Source: Enterobacter mori (lineage in GTDB: Bacteria; Pseudomonadota; Gammaproteobacteria; Enterobacterales; Enterobacteriaceae). Taken from it: a stretch of 64,000 nucleotides of DNA. Shown here piece after piece: positions 40,742 to 54,025 of the stretch (position 1 is the stretch's first letter; every line of letters starts with the position of its first letter). The stretch covers positions 1,674,001 through 1,738,000 of the forward strand of contig NZ_CP104285.1 in the NCBI RefSeq assembly GCF_025244905.1. The letters are read 5' to 3'. Made by a program: the position numbers and the translations under genes. Below the pieces are notes generated by a model. The model searched no databases and was not told the DNA's origin. It saw nothing but the letters and a program-made list of their open reading frames with translations.

Positions 40742-41788
40742 TTAACGTTTTACCGTCCAGTGTACGGTTTCACCGGCCAGGAATGGGATCAGCGTGTCAT
40801 CCGTCAACGGAATCGCGTCGTCCACCTGGCTTGCTTTGCGCTCCAGCTCGATGAAGGTCTCATTGACCGGCAGACCATAGAAGCGTGGGCCGTTGAGGGA
40901 GCAGAACGCTTCAAAATGTTCCAGGGCATTCATCTCTTCAAACACGGTGGCATAGCTTGCCAGCGCCGTCGGCGCGTTGAAGCAGCCAGCGCAGCCGCAG
41001 CTGGCCTCTTTACGGTGACGCGCGTGCGGGGCGGAGTCCGTTCCCAGGAACGCGCGGGAGAAACCGCTGGCAACCAGTTCACGCAGGGCTTGCTGGTGGA
41101 TATTGCGCTTAAGGATCGGCAGGCAATAGAGGTGAGGGCGCACGCCGCCAACCAGCATGTGGTTACGGTTAAACATCAGGTGCTGAGGCGTGATGGTGGC
41201 GGCGATAAGATCGTTGCCATCGCGAACATATTCTGCGGCATCTTTGGTGGTGATGTGTTCAAACACCACTTTGAGGGCAGGCAGACGCTGGCGCAGCGGT
41301 TCCATTACCGTTTCGATAAACCGGGCTTCACGGTCGAAGATATCAATCTCGGCGTGCGTCACTTCCCCGTGTACCAGCAGCGGCATGCCCAGTTTTTGCA
41401 TCCGTTCCAGAACGGGCATGATGGCATCAATGCTGGTCACACCATGGCTGGAGTTGGTGGTGGCATTGGCCGGGTAGAGTTTCGCCGCGGTGAAGACGCC
41501 TTCGTTAAACCCGCGTTCCACTTCGTTCGGGTCGAGTGAATCGGTCAGGTAACAGGTCATCAGCGGGGTGAAATCATGCCCCGCCGGAACGGCGTCAAGA
41601 ATACGCTGGCGGTAAGCCATCGCGGCATCGACGGTCGTGACTGGCGGGACCAGGTTAGGCATAACAATCGCGCGGCCATAAATTTCGCTGGTGTAGGGCA
41701 CGACGGTTTTCAGCATATCGCCATCGCGCAGATGGATATGCCAGTCGTCAGGGCGGCGGATTTTAAGAACCTGGGGTTGTGCAGTCAT
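40742..41788 (-). CDS. pyrC: Dihydroorotase PyrC
   Basis: 348 residues, the E. coli length. The zinc-site HIHLRDG sits near residue 17; the carboxylated-Lys region is [19 protein letters not shown]. Metal-ligand His residues occur in LLVHGEVTH and [12 protein letters not shown], and Asp in [12 protein letters not shown]. It closes carbamoyl-aspartate to dihydroorotate in UMP synthesis. GGAG lies seven bases before the ATG. A PurR-type site stands about 65 bp upstream. Confidence 0.97.
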   Translation of the reverse strand: MTAQPQVLKIRRPDDWHIHLRDGDMLKTVVPYTSEIYGRAIVMPNLVPPVTTVDAAMAYRQRILDAVPAGHDFTPLMTCYLTDSLDPNEVERGFNEGVFTAAKLYPANATTNSSHGVTSIDAIMPVLERMQKLGMPLLVHGEVTHAEIDIFDREARFIETVMEPLRQRLPALKVVFEHITTKDAAEYVRDGNDLIAATITPQHLMFNRNHMLVGGVRPHLYCLPILKRNIHQQALRELVASGFSRAFLGTDSAPHARHRKEASCGCAGCFNAPTALASYATVFEEMNALEHFEAFCSLNGPRFYGLPVNETFIELERKASQVDDAIPLTDDTLIPFLAGETVHWTVKR

Positions 41789-41852
41789 GGAAGCTCCGGC
41801 TTGTCAGGAATCAGTCATAAGGATGGCTGTTTTTGCCGGACACAAATCATAA

Positions 41853-41868
41853 GCGGAAACGTTTTCGT
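41853..41868. promoter_or_regulatory. PurR operator upstream of pyrC
   Basis: GCGGAAACGTTTTCGT matches 13 of 16 positions of ACGCAAACGTTTGCGT, centred on AAACGTTT. Purine repression of pyrC through PurR is known in E. coli. Confidence 0.7.
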
Positions 41869-41884
41869 TTGCACACTTTTCTGC

Positions 41885-41909
41885 GAAAAAAAAGGCGCTT
41901 CCGCGCCCT
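41885..41909 (-). terminator. yceB terminator
   Basis: On the minus strand a GGCGC / GCGCC stem with a GGAA loop is followed by a long T-run. Confidence 0.8.
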
Positions 41910-41914
41910 TCAGG

Positions 41915-42475
41915 TTAATCGGTGAAAGGAATAATGATTTCTCCCGGTTTCACCTCTATCCCTTTTGCATATTTTTTCGCGAGCGCTTCACCCTTACTCT
42001 TGTCTTCGCTTAAGACATAGGCGGGTTGCTGGTTAAAGTAATTACGCAGCGACTGATTCAGATAAGGCATCAGGGTTTGCAGTACCGGCTTCATTTTGTC
42101 CGGCGTGACGACCGCATCGACGATCTCCATTTCCTGCAGGAAAATGGCCCCTTTCTCTTTGTTGAAGACCGGCAGCGCCTTGAGCTTCAGCTTAATATCG
42201 GCTTTCTGGTTGCCAAATAATGAGGTCATATCCAGCGTTGCGTCACCGGAAAGGGTGACTTTGTTCGGCTCTTCACGTCCAATCTGACTGGCGAGATTGC
42301 TGAGGACGATATGTGCATCGGCAAGGCCCGGGACGCCGATGTCTTTGGCAAAGTTATTATGTTTTTCCAGCGCCTGATTAATTTCCTGCTCACTGACGGT
42401 GTACTGCGTAAGCTGGTTACAGCCTACCAGCAGGCCACTCACAATTAACGCAGCGGCAATGACAATCTTCTTCAT
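41915..42475 (-). CDS. yceB: Lipoprotein YceB (DUF1439)
   Basis: 186 residues from ATG 42475 (MKKIVIAAALIVSGLLVGC, lipobox LVGC), with AGGA six bases upstream; the TTG four codons earlier is rejected. DUF1439 core: YTVSEQEINQALEKHNNFAKDIG, NKVTLSGDATLDMTSLFGNQKA, GIEVKPGEIIIPF. Probably an envelope lipoprotein binding a hydrophobic ligand; its function is not settled. Confidence 0.93.
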   Translation of the reverse strand: MKKIVIAAALIVSGLLVGCNQLTQYTVSEQEINQALEKHNNFAKDIGVPGLADAHIVLSNLASQIGREEPNKVTLSGDATLDMTSLFGNQKADIKLKLKALPVFNKEKGAIFLQEMEIVDAVVTPDKMKPVLQTLMPYLNQSLRNYFNQQPAYVLSEDKSKGEALAKKYAKGIEVKPGEIIIPFTD

Positions 42476-42599
42476 AATGTTCCTCAACGAAAAATCGGCG
42501 CATCTGTCCTGATACGCCAGTATGTCAGTGTGAATAGGGAGAAACCAGCAGAAAAAACTGAGAATTGAGGCGGGAAAGGACGCCCGCCAGAAAGAAGAA

Positions 42600-43808
42600 C
42601 TAGGCGCCAGGTTCGAGCATGCCGCTCGCGCTGCGCTTCTGGCTGAATTGCCACCACAGAGCCAGCAGGGTCATAAAGCCCACCACGCCGAGCATCATCC
42701 ACGGCAGTTCCGGCTGGCTTAGCGCTTTACCGGCGTCGAACAGCCAGCCGCCTCCGGCATAGCCCAGCGCACCGCCAAGGGCGAGCCCAAGTCGACTGAA
42801 CCCCATATAGCTGCCACGCGCGCGCGCGTCGGCAAGCGAGGCACTTAGCGTCTCACGCGCGGGTTCGGCAATGATCGAGCCGATGTAGAAGGTGCAAATC
42901 AGCATGAACAGCTGCTGCAGCGAATTCACGAGCCCGATGGGCATCATGCTCAGCGTCATCAGCAGAAGCCCTGCCATCAGGCGATGCTCCAGACGAAAGC
43001 GGCGCTCGCTCCAGCGGGCGATCGGGTAGAGGAGCGTCAATGACAGACAGGCCTCAATGGCATACATCCACTTCACGGCGGCAGGGGTTCCTGCAATGTC
43101 GTTAACCATGATCGGCAGCATCAGCATAACCTGCACCGCCAGCATGTAGTACCCCGTCAGGGTGAGCACATAGGTGACAAAGCGTTTGTCGCGCAAAACG
43201 CGGCCCAGGCCTTCTCGCACCGGTGCTTTCACCGTCGACAGTTTCCACGCGGGCAGGAACAGACCATTGAACAAGGCGCAGAGAATAAACAGCACCGCAC
43301 CGGTCGCACAAACCAGACGGAAATCATACTGCAGGAGCCAACTGCCCAGCAGCGCGCCAATCACCGCGCCCGCGCTGTCCTGCATCATCAGAATCGAGAA
43401 GAAGCGTCCCCGGTGCTGCGGACGGATCAACTTCACCACCAGCGCGGTACGCGGTGGATCGAACAGGGTGCCGCCAATCCCTGAGAGGAAGCAGGAGAAC
43501 CACAGCAGCCAGGGCTCGTGAGCTATTGCCATCGTGGCAAAGCCTGCCGCGCGTAACAGCATGCCGGTAACAATCATCGGTTTAGCGCCGAAGCGGTCAG
43601 CAATGGCCCCGCCAAAGACGCCCAGCCCCTGCTGGACAAACTGGCGCAACCCCAGCGCAATGCCAACCATTAATGCCGCCCAGCCCATCTGATCGACAAA
43701 GCGGATCGAAATAAGCGGAAAAACGACAAAAAAGCCGAGCACGACCAGCATGTTATCGACGAGCAGGAAATATTTACCCAGGCTCCTGGCCTGTGATACG
43801 CGGGACAT
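42600..43808 (-). CDS. mdtH: MFS multidrug transporter MdtH
   Basis: 402 residues, the K-12 length, with twelve membrane helices. The MFS motif [25 protein letters not shown] is in the first half. It has been linked to weak quinolone resistance in E. coli when overproduced. GGAGGG precedes the ATG ([21 protein letters not shown]). It is divergent from rimJ across 237 bases in which I see no gene. Confidence 0.95.
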   Translation of the reverse strand: MSRVSQARSLGKYFLLVDNMLVVLGFFVVFPLISIRFVDQMGWAALMVGIALGLRQFVQQGLGVFGGAIADRFGAKPMIVTGMLLRAAGFATMAIAHEPWLLWFSCFLSGIGGTLFDPPRTALVVKLIRPQHRGRFFSILMMQDSAGAVIGALLGSWLLQYDFRLVCATGAVLFILCALFNGLFLPAWKLSTVKAPVREGLGRVLRDKRFVTYVLTLTGYYMLAVQVMLMLPIMVNDIAGTPAAVKWMYAIEACLSLTLLYPIARWSERRFRLEHRLMAGLLLMTLSMMPIGLVNSLQQLFMLICTFYIGSIIAEPARETLSASLADARARGSYMGFSRLGLALGGALGYAGGGWLFDAGKALSQPELPWMMLGVVGFMTLLALWWQFSQKRSASGMLEPGA

Positions 43809-44045
43809 TTTCCCTCCAGGGAAAATAAGAAGGTGAGCACGCTAACATTCTGCGGTGTCGCCGCGCTTTTTCCCACCCCTGAGCGTGACAATATTTTTTT
43901 ATCAAAAGGGTGCTTTGATAGAGAGTTCTCATCGAAAAATGTGAAAAGAGGTCAAAATGGTATGTCACTGTTTTCACAGACGGCGCAGGCGCAGGTATAG
44001 TAAAGCTAATGGGTAGAACAGAAGTGACGGGAAGGAGTGGTATCG

Positions 44046-44630
44046 ATGTTTGGCTATCGCAGCAATGTGCCAAAAGTGCGTCTGACAACGGACAGGCTCG
44101 TCGTTCGTCTGGTGCATGAGCGTGATGCCTGGCGTCTGGCGGATTATTACGCCGAGAATCGCCAGTTTTTAAAACCCTGGGAACCCGTTCGGGATGAAAG
44201 CCATTGTTACCCCTCAGGCTGGCAGGCGCGTCTCAGTATGATCGCGGAATTTCACAAACAGGGCAGCGCGTTCTATTTCGCGCTGCTGGATCCGGAAGAA
44301 AAAGAGATTATCGGCATCGCCAATTTTTCTAACGTAGTGCGCGGATCGTTCCACGCCTGTTATCTCGGCTACTCCATTGGTCAGAAATGGCAGGGGCAGG
44401 GGCTGATGTTTGAGGCGTTAACGGCGGCGATCCGCTACATGCAACGCACGCAACATATCCACCGTATTATGGCAAACTACATGCCGCATAATCAGCGCAG
44501 CGGGGATTTGCTGGCGCGCTTAGGCTTTGAGAAAGAGGGCTACGCCAAAGACTATCTTCTTATCGATGGCGAATGGCGCGATCATGTTCTCACCGCATTA
44601 ACCACCCCGGACTGGACTGCAGGTCGTTAA
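44046..44630 (+). CDS. rimJ: Ribosomal protein uS5 N-acetyltransferase RimJ
   Basis: 194 residues from ATG 44046 ([23 protein letters not shown]), the K-12 length, with AAGGAG upstream. GNAT fold: acetyl-CoA loop [24 protein letters not shown] and [24 protein letters not shown]. It acetylates the N-terminus of S5 and takes part in 30S assembly. It begins the run rimJ-yceH-yceM, with gaps of 9 and 2 bases. Confidence 0.96.
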   Translation: MFGYRSNVPKVRLTTDRLVVRLVHERDAWRLADYYAENRQFLKPWEPVRDESHCYPSGWQARLSMIAEFHKQGSAFYFALLDPEEKEIIGIANFSNVVRGSFHACYLGYSIGQKWQGQGLMFEALTAAIRYMQRTQHIHRIMANYMPHNQRSGDLLARLGFEKEGYAKDYLLIDGEWRDHVLTALTTPDWTAGR

Positions 44631-44639
44631 GGAGAAAAG

Positions 44640-45290
44640 ATGAAATATCAGTTAAGCGGTGCAGAAGCGCGCGTTGTCGGCAGCCTGCTGGAAAAACAGA
44701 TCACCACGCCGGAACAGTATCCGCTTTCGGTCAATGCCGTGACGATGGCCTGCAACCAAAAAACCAACCGTGAGCCGGTCATGAACCTCAGCGAGCATGA
44801 TGTTCAGGACGTGCTGGATGCGCTGGTTAAACGCCACTACCTGCGCACCGTCAGCGGTTTCGGTAATCGCGTCACTAAATATGAACAGCGCTTTTGTAAC
44901 TCTGAATTTGGCGACCTTAAACTCAGTAGCGCCGAGGTAGCGGTGATCGCGACGCTGCTGCTGCGCGGGGCACAAACCCCGGGGGAACTGCGGACGCGAG
45001 CTTCCCGCATGCATGAGTTCAGCGACATGCAGGAGGTCGAACAGACGCTTGAGGGGCTGGCTGCTCGTGAGGATGGCCCTTACGTGGTGCGTCTGGCGCG
45101 CGAGCCGGGAAAACGCGAAAGCCGCTATATGCATCTCTTCAGCGGTGACGTTGAAGCCGCTAGCGCGATGGCTGAATCGGATCTCCCTGCAGGCAATGAT
45201 AGCCTTGCCGCGCGCGTAGAGGCGCTGGAAGAAGAGGTCGCCGGGCTAAAACAGCGTCTGGATGCGTTGCTGGTACATCTGGGAGACTAA
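44640..45290 (+). CDS. yceH: YceH, DUF480 winged-helix protein
   Basis: 216 residues. Two tandem winged-helix units ([44 protein letters not shown], then [30 protein letters not shown]) and a C-terminal coiled coil ([28 protein letters not shown]). DUF480 family; function unknown. AAGGAG precedes the ATG. Confidence 0.93.
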   Translation: MKYQLSGAEARVVGSLLEKQITTPEQYPLSVNAVTMACNQKTNREPVMNLSEHDVQDVLDALVKRHYLRTVSGFGNRVTKYEQRFCNSEFGDLKLSSAEVAVIATLLLRGAQTPGELRTRASRMHEFSDMQEVEQTLEGLAAREDGPYVVRLAREPGKRESRYMHLFSGDVEAASAMAESDLPAGNDSLAARVEALEEEVAGLKQRLDALLVHLGD

Positions 45291-45292
45291 CA

Positions 45293-46216
45293 GTGAAAAA
45301 ATTACGCATTGGCGTGGTCGGTCTGGGCGGTATCGCGCAAAAAGCGTGGCTACCGGTTTTGGGCGCAGCATCTGACTGGACGCTGCAGGGGGCCTGGTCG
45401 CCCACGCGTGAGAAGGCCGAGCGCATCTGTGAAACCTGGCGCATTCCGTATGCCGGCTCGCTTCAGGCGTTAGCCCGCGAGTGCGATGCGGTATTTGTGC
45501 ATACCTCAACGGCAACGCACTATCAGGTGGTGAGTGAACTGCTTAACGCGGGTGTCCACGTCTGTGTAGATAAGCCACTTGCTGAAAATGTTCAGGATGC
45601 CGAACGGCTGATTGAGCTTGCCGCGCGCAAAAAGCTGACGCTCATGGTGGGCTTCAACCGCCGCTTCGCGCCGCTTTATCAGCAGCTTAAGGCGCAGTCG
45701 GGCACGCTTGCCTCGCTGCGGATGGATAAGCACCGCACCGACAGCGTCGGGCCGAACGATCTGCGTTTCACCCTGCTGGATGATTATCTTCACGTCGTGG
45801 ATACGGCGTTATGGCTGACGGACGGCAATGCACAGCTGAAAAGCGGCACTCTGCTGACAAACGATCAGGGGCAGATGGTCTATGCGGAACACCACTTTGC
45901 CGTTGAGCATCTTCAGGTGACCACCAGCATGCACCGTCGGGCCGGTAGCCAGCGTGAATCCGTGCAGGCGGTGACCGACGGCGCGCTGGTCGACATTACG
46001 GACATGCGTGAGTGGCGAGAAGAGAAGGGCAACGGCGTGGTGACGCTGCCCGTTCCCGGCTGGCAGAGCACGCTGGAGCAGCGCGGTTTTGTCGGGTGTG
46101 CTCGTCACTTTATCACCTGCGTGCAAAATCAGACGGTTCCTGAAACCTCCGGCGAGCAGGCGATTCTGGCGCAGCGCATTGTGGAAAGGCTCTGGCGCGA
46201 CGCCATGAGTGAATAA
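45293..46216 (+). CDS. yceM: Gfo/Idh/MocA-family oxidoreductase YceM (MviM)
   Basis: 307 residues starting at GTG 45293. N-terminal Rossmann fold with GVVGLGGIAQKAWLPVL and the family motif VCVDKPLAEN. It is a putative NAD(P)-dependent dehydrogenase of unknown substrate. It sits just before murJ, as in K-12 and Salmonella (mviM-mviN), but a REP and about 130 bases separate them here. Confidence 0.93.
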   Translation: MKKLRIGVVGLGGIAQKAWLPVLGAASDWTLQGAWSPTREKAERICETWRIPYAGSLQALARECDAVFVHTSTATHYQVVSELLNAGVHVCVDKPLAENVQDAERLIELAARKKLTLMVGFNRRFAPLYQQLKAQSGTLASLRMDKHRTDSVGPNDLRFTLLDDYLHVVDTALWLTDGNAQLKSGTLLTNDQGQMVYAEHHFAVEHLQVTTSMHRRAGSQRESVQAVTDGALVDITDMREWREEKGNGVVTLPVPGWQSTLEQRGFVGCARHFITCVQNQTVPETSGEQAILAQRIVERLWRDAMSE

Positions 46217-46261
46217 CTCGCTGTAACATCTGCGGATAGTAATTCGTTGAAATCCGGTTAG

Positions 46262-47881
<1,620 letters not shown>

Positions 47882-47890
47882 ACGCCAAAA

Positions 47891-47916
47891 GGGGAGTTCA
47901 CCTTATGGTGCTCCCC
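47891..47916. terminator. Hairpin between convergent murJ and flgN
   Basis: GGGGAG / CTCCCC outer stem and CACC / GGTG inner stem. There is no U-run on either side, so it may mark a factor-dependent end or a stabilising structure. Confidence 0.45.
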
Positions 47917-47940
47917 ACAGCCTGATTTGCCGCTAAGGCG

Positions 47941-48366
47941 TCAAATCGAAATCTTTTTCCCGCCCGTAATCCGTGCCGCGGCCGTCTGACCATCCGCACC
48001 GTACAGCCCAGGCTCTTTATGTGGCTTTAATACTTCCAGAGCCTGCTGATTACGCACCATCTGCCCCTCAAGTAACCAACCGTTATGCTGGTTGAGATCG
48101 CGCAGATGCTGGGTTTTTTCCGTAATCGTTTGCCAGCGTTCGACAATTTCATCGTTGGCGCTGCGCTTCTGATCCTGTTCAGCGCGTCGCTGATGCTCAA
48201 GGTAATCCAGCGTCGCCAGAAGCGAACTTTTGTCTTCAGTAATGCGTTGCAACGCGCTGCCGTTGATTTGACCCGAAGACAGGTGTTGTTGTTCAGCATC
48301 CATTACCGTTTTCAGGTCGTTCAGGACAACCGTCATTTGATCCAGTATTTCTGACAGTCGACTCAT
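47941..48366 (-). CDS. flgN: Flagellar export chaperone FlgN
   Basis: 141 residues, mostly helical (MSRLSEILDQMTVVLNDLKTVMDAEQQHLSSGQ), with DLNQHNGWLLEGQMVRNQQALEVL. It escorts the hook-filament junction proteins FlgK and FlgL, encoded in this same cluster, to the export gate. It starts four bases after flgM. Confidence 0.96.
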   Translation of the reverse strand: MSRLSEILDQMTVVLNDLKTVMDAEQQHLSSGQINGSALQRITEDKSSLLATLDYLEHQRRAEQDQKRSANDEIVERWQTITEKTQHLRDLNQHNGWLLEGQMVRNQQALEVLKPHKEPGLYGADGQTAAARITGGKKISI

Positions 48367-48370
48367 ACGG

Positions 48371-48664
48371 TTATTTACTCTGTAAGAAACTCTGCGCTTC
48401 CTCGATCAGCGCGTCAGCGATTTTGCTTGTATCCATTTTCAGCTCGCCGTTACGAATGGCCGTTTTCAGCGCTTCAACACGTTCCATGTTGATATCGCTG
48501 CTGCCCGGCTGCATCAGTTTGGACTGCGCGTCGCTTAAGGTCACGCTGGTGCTGTTAGCCGTAGACGGTTTTTCCAGACGCGTTTTCTGCGCGGGTGCGT
48601 CATTCGTTTCGCGAGGTTGTACAGTACTAACCGGCTTCAGGGCTGATGTACGATCAATGCTCAT
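48371..48664 (-). CDS. flgM: Anti-sigma-28 factor FlgM
   Basis: 97 residues: [19 protein letters not shown], then a sigma-28-binding C-terminal half with [32 protein letters not shown]. It holds FliA inactive until the hook is finished and is then exported through the flagellum. It has a sigma-28 promoter of its own just upstream, in addition to read-through from flgA. Confidence 0.97.
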   Translation of the reverse strand: MSIDRTSALKPVSTVQPRETNDAPAQKTRLEKPSTANSTSVTLSDAQSKLMQPGSSDINMERVEALKTAIRNGELKMDTSKIADALIEEAQSFLQSK

Positions 48665-48724
48665 AGTGTTGTCCTCATCGAGGGTTCGCGGCGTTTGCGC
48701 CTGACATCATCATTAGTTGAATAT

Positions 48725-48751
48725 TTATCGGCAGGCACCGCGAAATCTTTA
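48725..48751 (-). promoter_or_regulatory. Sigma-28 (FliA) promoter of flgMN
   Basis: On the minus strand TAAAGATT, an 11-base spacer, then GCCGATAA. It differs from the consensus TAAAGTTT-N11-GCCGATAA at one base. It lies about 60 bases before flgM. Confidence 0.9.
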
Positions 48752-48757
48752 AAAAGA

Positions 48758-49417
48758 TTATAGGTTAATCAGAATATTCCCATCAGAATCGACGGTCCCG
48801 CTAACCACCTGGCCTGAAGACATTCTGACCCGGGCATTTTGCGCCACGGCGGCATTGTTTAATGCCTTACCTTCACTGTTGATACTAAAGCCGTCTCCGT
48901 TGGCAACCACCATCACCTGTTGACCCGCTTTCACCCGCCACGCTTTACGCAGCATGGAGAGTTGAATGGCCTGGCCTGGTGCCATATCGCGCAGGCTGAC
49001 CGCGTCCTGTGCCTGGTTTATGTCCAGCATCGTTCGCGGCGGAAGCTGATCCAGTCGACCGCGCTTAAGCGTCACGCTGCTGGCCTGCAGTACGCTGCCG
49101 CGGGCAATGGGCGCGGCGGCAACAACATAATTTCCCGTCGCCTGAACCGCAACCTGTAAATAGCGTTTTTCGTTGGTGCAGCGCGCCAGCACGTTCACGT
49201 TACCCCACAGCTTTGTCGCGCCGGTCACGGTGAATGAGGGCTGCTCGCAGGAGGGATAGAGATTGGACGGCGTGCGCACGGTGACGCTGACTTCATCGCT
49301 AAAGCCCGCCAGCTGCTGTGCAAAAAAGGCCGTCAACTGAGCCTGTAAGTTTTCAGCCTGCGCCAGAGGGCTTAAAAGCAATAAGGTTGCCGCCAGGCCT
49401 CGTTTTATCGTCCGCAT
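48758..49417 (-). CDS. flgA: Flagellar P-ring assembly chaperone FlgA
   Basis: 219 residues from ATG 49417 (MRTIKRGLAATLLLLSPLAQA signal peptide), the K-12 length; the GTG four codons earlier is less likely. It has a C-terminal SAF/FlgA domain (QVMVVANGDGFSINSEGKALNNAAVAQNARVRMSSGQVVSGTVDSDGNILINL). It aids FlgI ring formation in the periplasm. It is first in flgAMN and divergent from flgB. Confidence 0.96.
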   Translation of the reverse strand: MRTIKRGLAATLLLLSPLAQAENLQAQLTAFFAQQLAGFSDEVSVTVRTPSNLYPSCEQPSFTVTGATKLWGNVNVLARCTNEKRYLQVAVQATGNYVVAAAPIARGSVLQASSVTLKRGRLDQLPPRTMLDINQAQDAVSLRDMAPGQAIQLSMLRKAWRVKAGQQVMVVANGDGFSINSEGKALNNAAVAQNARVRMSSGQVVSGTVDSDGNILINL

Positions 49418-49471
49418 TGCACATCCCACCGTTTCCAGAATTGAGAGGATTCTACCCGCAGTGGTTTTACA

Positions 49472-49514
49472 TCAACGCAATAAATAGCGACGCATTTTGC
49501 GCTTATTCCGTCGA
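49472..49514. promoter_or_regulatory. FlhDC box between flgA and flgB
   Basis: TCAACGCAATAAATAGCG at 49472-49489 fits the FlhD4C2 half-site T-N-AACG-N-N-N-AAATAGCG. An inverted second half (CGACGGAATAAGCGC on the minus strand) lies about ten bases further. This is the class II master-regulator arrangement for divergent flgAMN and flgB-J transcription. Confidence 0.8.
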
Positions 49515-49574
49515 TAGGGGAGACGGGGTGAGATTTAAGCTGTGAACTGAAATTTTGCCATCAGCGGAGGAGAC

Positions 49575-49991
49575 ATGCTCGATAAACTCGACGCCGCGTT
49601 ACGTTTTCAGCAGGAAGCGCTCAATTTACGCGCCCAGCGGCAGGAGATTTTAGCCGCCAATATTGCCAACGCTGATACCCCGGGGTATCAGGCGCGCGAT
49701 ATTGATTTTTCCAGTGAACTTAAAAAAGTGATGGAGCGTGGACGTGCCGAAGGAACGGGTGTCGCACTTGCACTGACATCCTCACGCCATATTCCTGCTC
49801 AGGCGATGACCGCGCCAACGACCGATTTACTTTATCGCATTCCCGACCAGCCATCGCTTGACGGCAACACCGTCGACATGGACCGGGAGCGTACGCAGTT
49901 CGCCGATAACAGCCTGCAGTACCAGACGGGCCTGACCCTACTCGGCGGACAAATTAAAGGCATGATGACCGTCCTGCAAGGGGGCAACTAA
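49575..49991 (+). CDS. flgB: Flagellar proximal rod protein FlgB
   Basis: 138 residues ([42 protein letters not shown]). It carries the rod/hook signature [11 protein letters not shown] and forms part of the proximal rod. GGAGGAG precedes the ATG. It is the first gene of the class II flgBCDEFGHIJ operon. Confidence 0.97.
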   Translation: MLDKLDAALRFQQEALNLRAQRQEILAANIANADTPGYQARDIDFSSELKKVMERGRAEGTGVALALTSSRHIPAQAMTAPTTDLLYRIPDQPSLDGNTVDMDRERTQFADNSLQYQTGLTLLGGQIKGMMTVLQGGN

Positions 49992-49994
49992 TCC

Positions 49995-50399
49995 ATGGCT
50001 TTGCTGAATATTTTTGATATCGCCGGTTCGGCGTTAACGGCACAGTCCAAGCGTCTGAACGTTGCCGCCAGTAACCTCGCTAACGCCGACAGCGTAACCG
50101 GTCCTGACGGACAGCCCTATAAAGCGAAACAGGTGGTCTTTCAGGTCGATGCTGCACCGGGTGCGGCAACAGGCGGCGTGAAAGTCTCTGACGTGGTGGA
50201 GAGCCAGGCACCGGATAAGCTGGTGTATGAACCGGGCAACCCGCTCGCCGATGCCAGTGGTTACGTGAAGATGCCTAACGTGGATGTGGTCGGTGAGATG
50301 GTGAACTCGATGTCCGCCTCGCGCAGCTATCAGGCAAACGTCGAAGTGCTCAACACCGTGAAGAGCATGATGCTCAAAACACTCACGCTCGGCCAGTAA
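49995..50399 (+). CDS. flgC: Flagellar proximal rod protein FlgC
   Basis: 134 residues ([34 protein letters not shown]), with a C-terminal family motif [24 protein letters not shown] proximal rod component; three bases after flgB. Confidence 0.97.
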   Translation: MALLNIFDIAGSALTAQSKRLNVAASNLANADSVTGPDGQPYKAKQVVFQVDAAPGAATGGVKVSDVVESQAPDKLVYEPGNPLADASGYVKMPNVDVVGEMVNSMSASRSYQANVEVLNTVKSMMLKTLTLGQ

Positions 50400-50410
50400 A
50401 GGAGACACGC

Positions 50411-51121
50411 ATGTCCATTGCCGTCAGTATGAATGACCCAACGAATACGGGGGTCAGCGGTGCCAGTACGACCTCCGGTTCCAGCTCCCTGACCGGAAGC
50501 AGTGCTAACGATCTGCAAAGCAGCTTTTTAACGCTGCTGGTGGCGCAGCTGAAGAACCAGGATCCTACCAACCCGATGCAGAACAACGAACTGACCACGC
50601 AGCTTGCGCAGATCAGTACCGTGAGCGGCATTGAGAAACTGAATACCACGCTCGGCTCCGTCTCCGGTCAAATCGACAACAGCCAGTCTTTGCAGGCAGC
50701 CAACCTGATTGGTCACGGGGTGATGATCCCGGGGACCACCATTCTGGCGGGTACCAGCACCACCGATGGCACCTCAACTACCACTACCACGCCGTTTGGC
50801 GTTGAGCTGCAGCAGGCGGCTGACAAAGTGACCGCGACGATCACCGACTCGACCGGTGCCGTGGTACGCACCATCGACATCGGTGAGTTGAAAGCAGGTG
50901 TGCATACCTTCACCTGGGATGGCAGCCTGACCGACGGCACCAAAGCGCCAAACGGTTCCTATAAGGTGGCGATCAGCGCCAGCAGCGGGACCACCCAACT
51001 GGTTGCGCAGCCGCTGCAGTTTGCACTGGTTCAGGGCGTCATCAAAAGTAGCGATGGCAACAAACTGGATTTGGGTACCTCTGGTACCACCACACTCGAC
51101 GAAGTTCGGCAGATTATCTAA
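50411..51121 (+). CDS. flgD: Flagellar hook-capping protein FlgD
   Basis: 236 residues. The Ser/Thr-rich N-terminus carries the export region, and LQSSFLTLLVAQLKNQDPTNPMQNNELTTQLAQI is the FlgD signature. A C-terminal Ig/tudor-like domain follows (FTWDGSLTDGTKAPNGSYKV). It is the scaffold cap for hook polymerisation. AAAGGAGA precedes the ATG. Slightly longer than the K-12 protein (231). Confidence 0.97.
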   Translation: MSIAVSMNDPTNTGVSGASTTSGSSSLTGSSANDLQSSFLTLLVAQLKNQDPTNPMQNNELTTQLAQISTVSGIEKLNTTLGSVSGQIDNSQSLQAANLIGHGVMIPGTTILAGTSTTDGTSTTTTTPFGVELQQAADKVTATITDSTGAVVRTIDIGELKAGVHTFTWDGSLTDGTKAPNGSYKVAISASSGTTQLVAQPLQFALVQGVIKSSDGNKLDLGTSGTTTLDEVRQII

Positions 51122-51147
51122 GCCTTTACACTTATCAGGAGTAAGTC

Positions 51148-52398
51148 ATGGCCTTTTCTCAAGCGGTCAGCGGCCTGAATGCTGCGGCCACCAACCTGGA
51201 CGTCATTGGCAACAACATCGCCAACTCCGCGACCTATGGTTTTAAATCCGGTTCGGCCTCGTTTGCCGATATGTTTGCAGGCTCTAAAGTCGGCCTGGGC
51301 GTGAAAGTCGCGGGCATCACTCAGGACTTTACCGACGGTACTACCACCAATACCGGTCGTGGCCTGGACGTTGCCATCAGCCAGAACGGTTTCTTCCGTA
51401 TGGTGGATTCCAACGGCTCTGTTTTCTACAGCCGTAACGGCCAGTTTAAGCTCGACGAAAACCGTACCCTGGTGAACATGCAGGGGATGCAGTTGACCGG
51501 CTATCCGGTTGCGGGTACGCCACCAACGGTGCAGACCGGTGCGAATCCACAGGCGATTACCATCCCTAACACCCTGATGGCCGCGAAGGCGACCACAACG
51601 GCAACCCAGCAGATCAACCTGAACTCCACGGATGATGCGCAGACTGCCGCTTTCGATGCGACTAACCCGGATACCTACAACAAAAAAGGGACCGTGACCG
51701 TATTCGATACCCAGGGTAACGCCCACAATATGTATGTCTACTACGTCAAAACAGCAGACAACAAATGGGATCTGTACACCCAGGACGGTAGCGTTGCCGG
51801 TTCGCCAGCAACCAAAGCCGCTCAAATGAACTTTGACAGCAACGGTAACCTGGCGGGCGTGTACAACTACAACGCGGCTGGCGTACTGAGCGGAACGCCA
51901 AACGCCACCCCGGCTATCAACATCACTACCGGGTCGGTGAGCGGCGCGACGCCTGCGACGTTCTCTCTGAGCTTCCAGAACTCCATGCAGCAGAATACCG
52001 GTGCCAACAACGTTGTCGGGACCACCCAGAACGGCTACAAGCCGGGCGATCTGGTGAGCTACCAGATTAACGACGACGGTACCGTTGTGGGTAACTACTC
52101 CAACGAGCAGACGCAGGTGCTGGGCCAGATCGTGTTGGCAAACTTCGCCAACAATGAAGGGCTGCAGTCAGAAGGCGATAACGTGTGGTCTGCCACCCAG
52201 TCTTCGGGCGTTGCGCTGCTCGGCACGGCGGGTACCGGTAACTTCGGTACGCTGACCAACGGCGCGCTGGAAGCCTCTAACGTGGACCTGAGTAAAGAGC
52301 TGGTGAACATGATTGTCGCGCAGCGTAACTACCAGTCGAACGCGCAGACCATCAAAACGCAGGATCAGATCCTCAACACGCTGGTTAACCTGCGTTAA
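51148..52398 (+). CDS. flgE: Flagellar hook protein FlgE
   Basis: 416 residues. N-terminal MAFSQAVSGLNAAATNLDVIGNNIANSATYGFKSGSASF and C-terminal LSKELVNMIVAQRNYQSNAQTIKTQDQILNTLVNLR are the coiled-coil ends of axial proteins. The middle D1/D2 domains are variable. It is a little longer than the K-12 protein (402), the difference being in the surface domain. Confidence 0.97.
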   Translation: MAFSQAVSGLNAAATNLDVIGNNIANSATYGFKSGSASFADMFAGSKVGLGVKVAGITQDFTDGTTTNTGRGLDVAISQNGFFRMVDSNGSVFYSRNGQFKLDENRTLVNMQGMQLTGYPVAGTPPTVQTGANPQAITIPNTLMAAKATTTATQQINLNSTDDAQTAAFDATNPDTYNKKGTVTVFDTQGNAHNMYVYYVKTADNKWDLYTQDGSVAGSPATKAAQMNFDSNGNLAGVYNYNAAGVLSGTPNATPAINITTGSVSGATPATFSLSFQNSMQQNTGANNVVGTTQNGYKPGDLVSYQINDDGTVVGNYSNEQTQVLGQIVLANFANNEGLQSEGDNVWSATQSSGVALLGTAGTGNFGTLTNGALEASNVDLSKELVNMIVAQRNYQSNAQTIKTQDQILNTLVNLR

Positions 52399-52418
52399 GC
52401 GGCTAACAGGAACGCGCA

Positions 52419-53968
<1,550 letters not shown>

Positions 53969-54025
53969 GGTGCAGTCCGGTGCGGTCAACGCCGCACCGG
54001 CTCCCTGTTTTCGAAGATGAAGGCA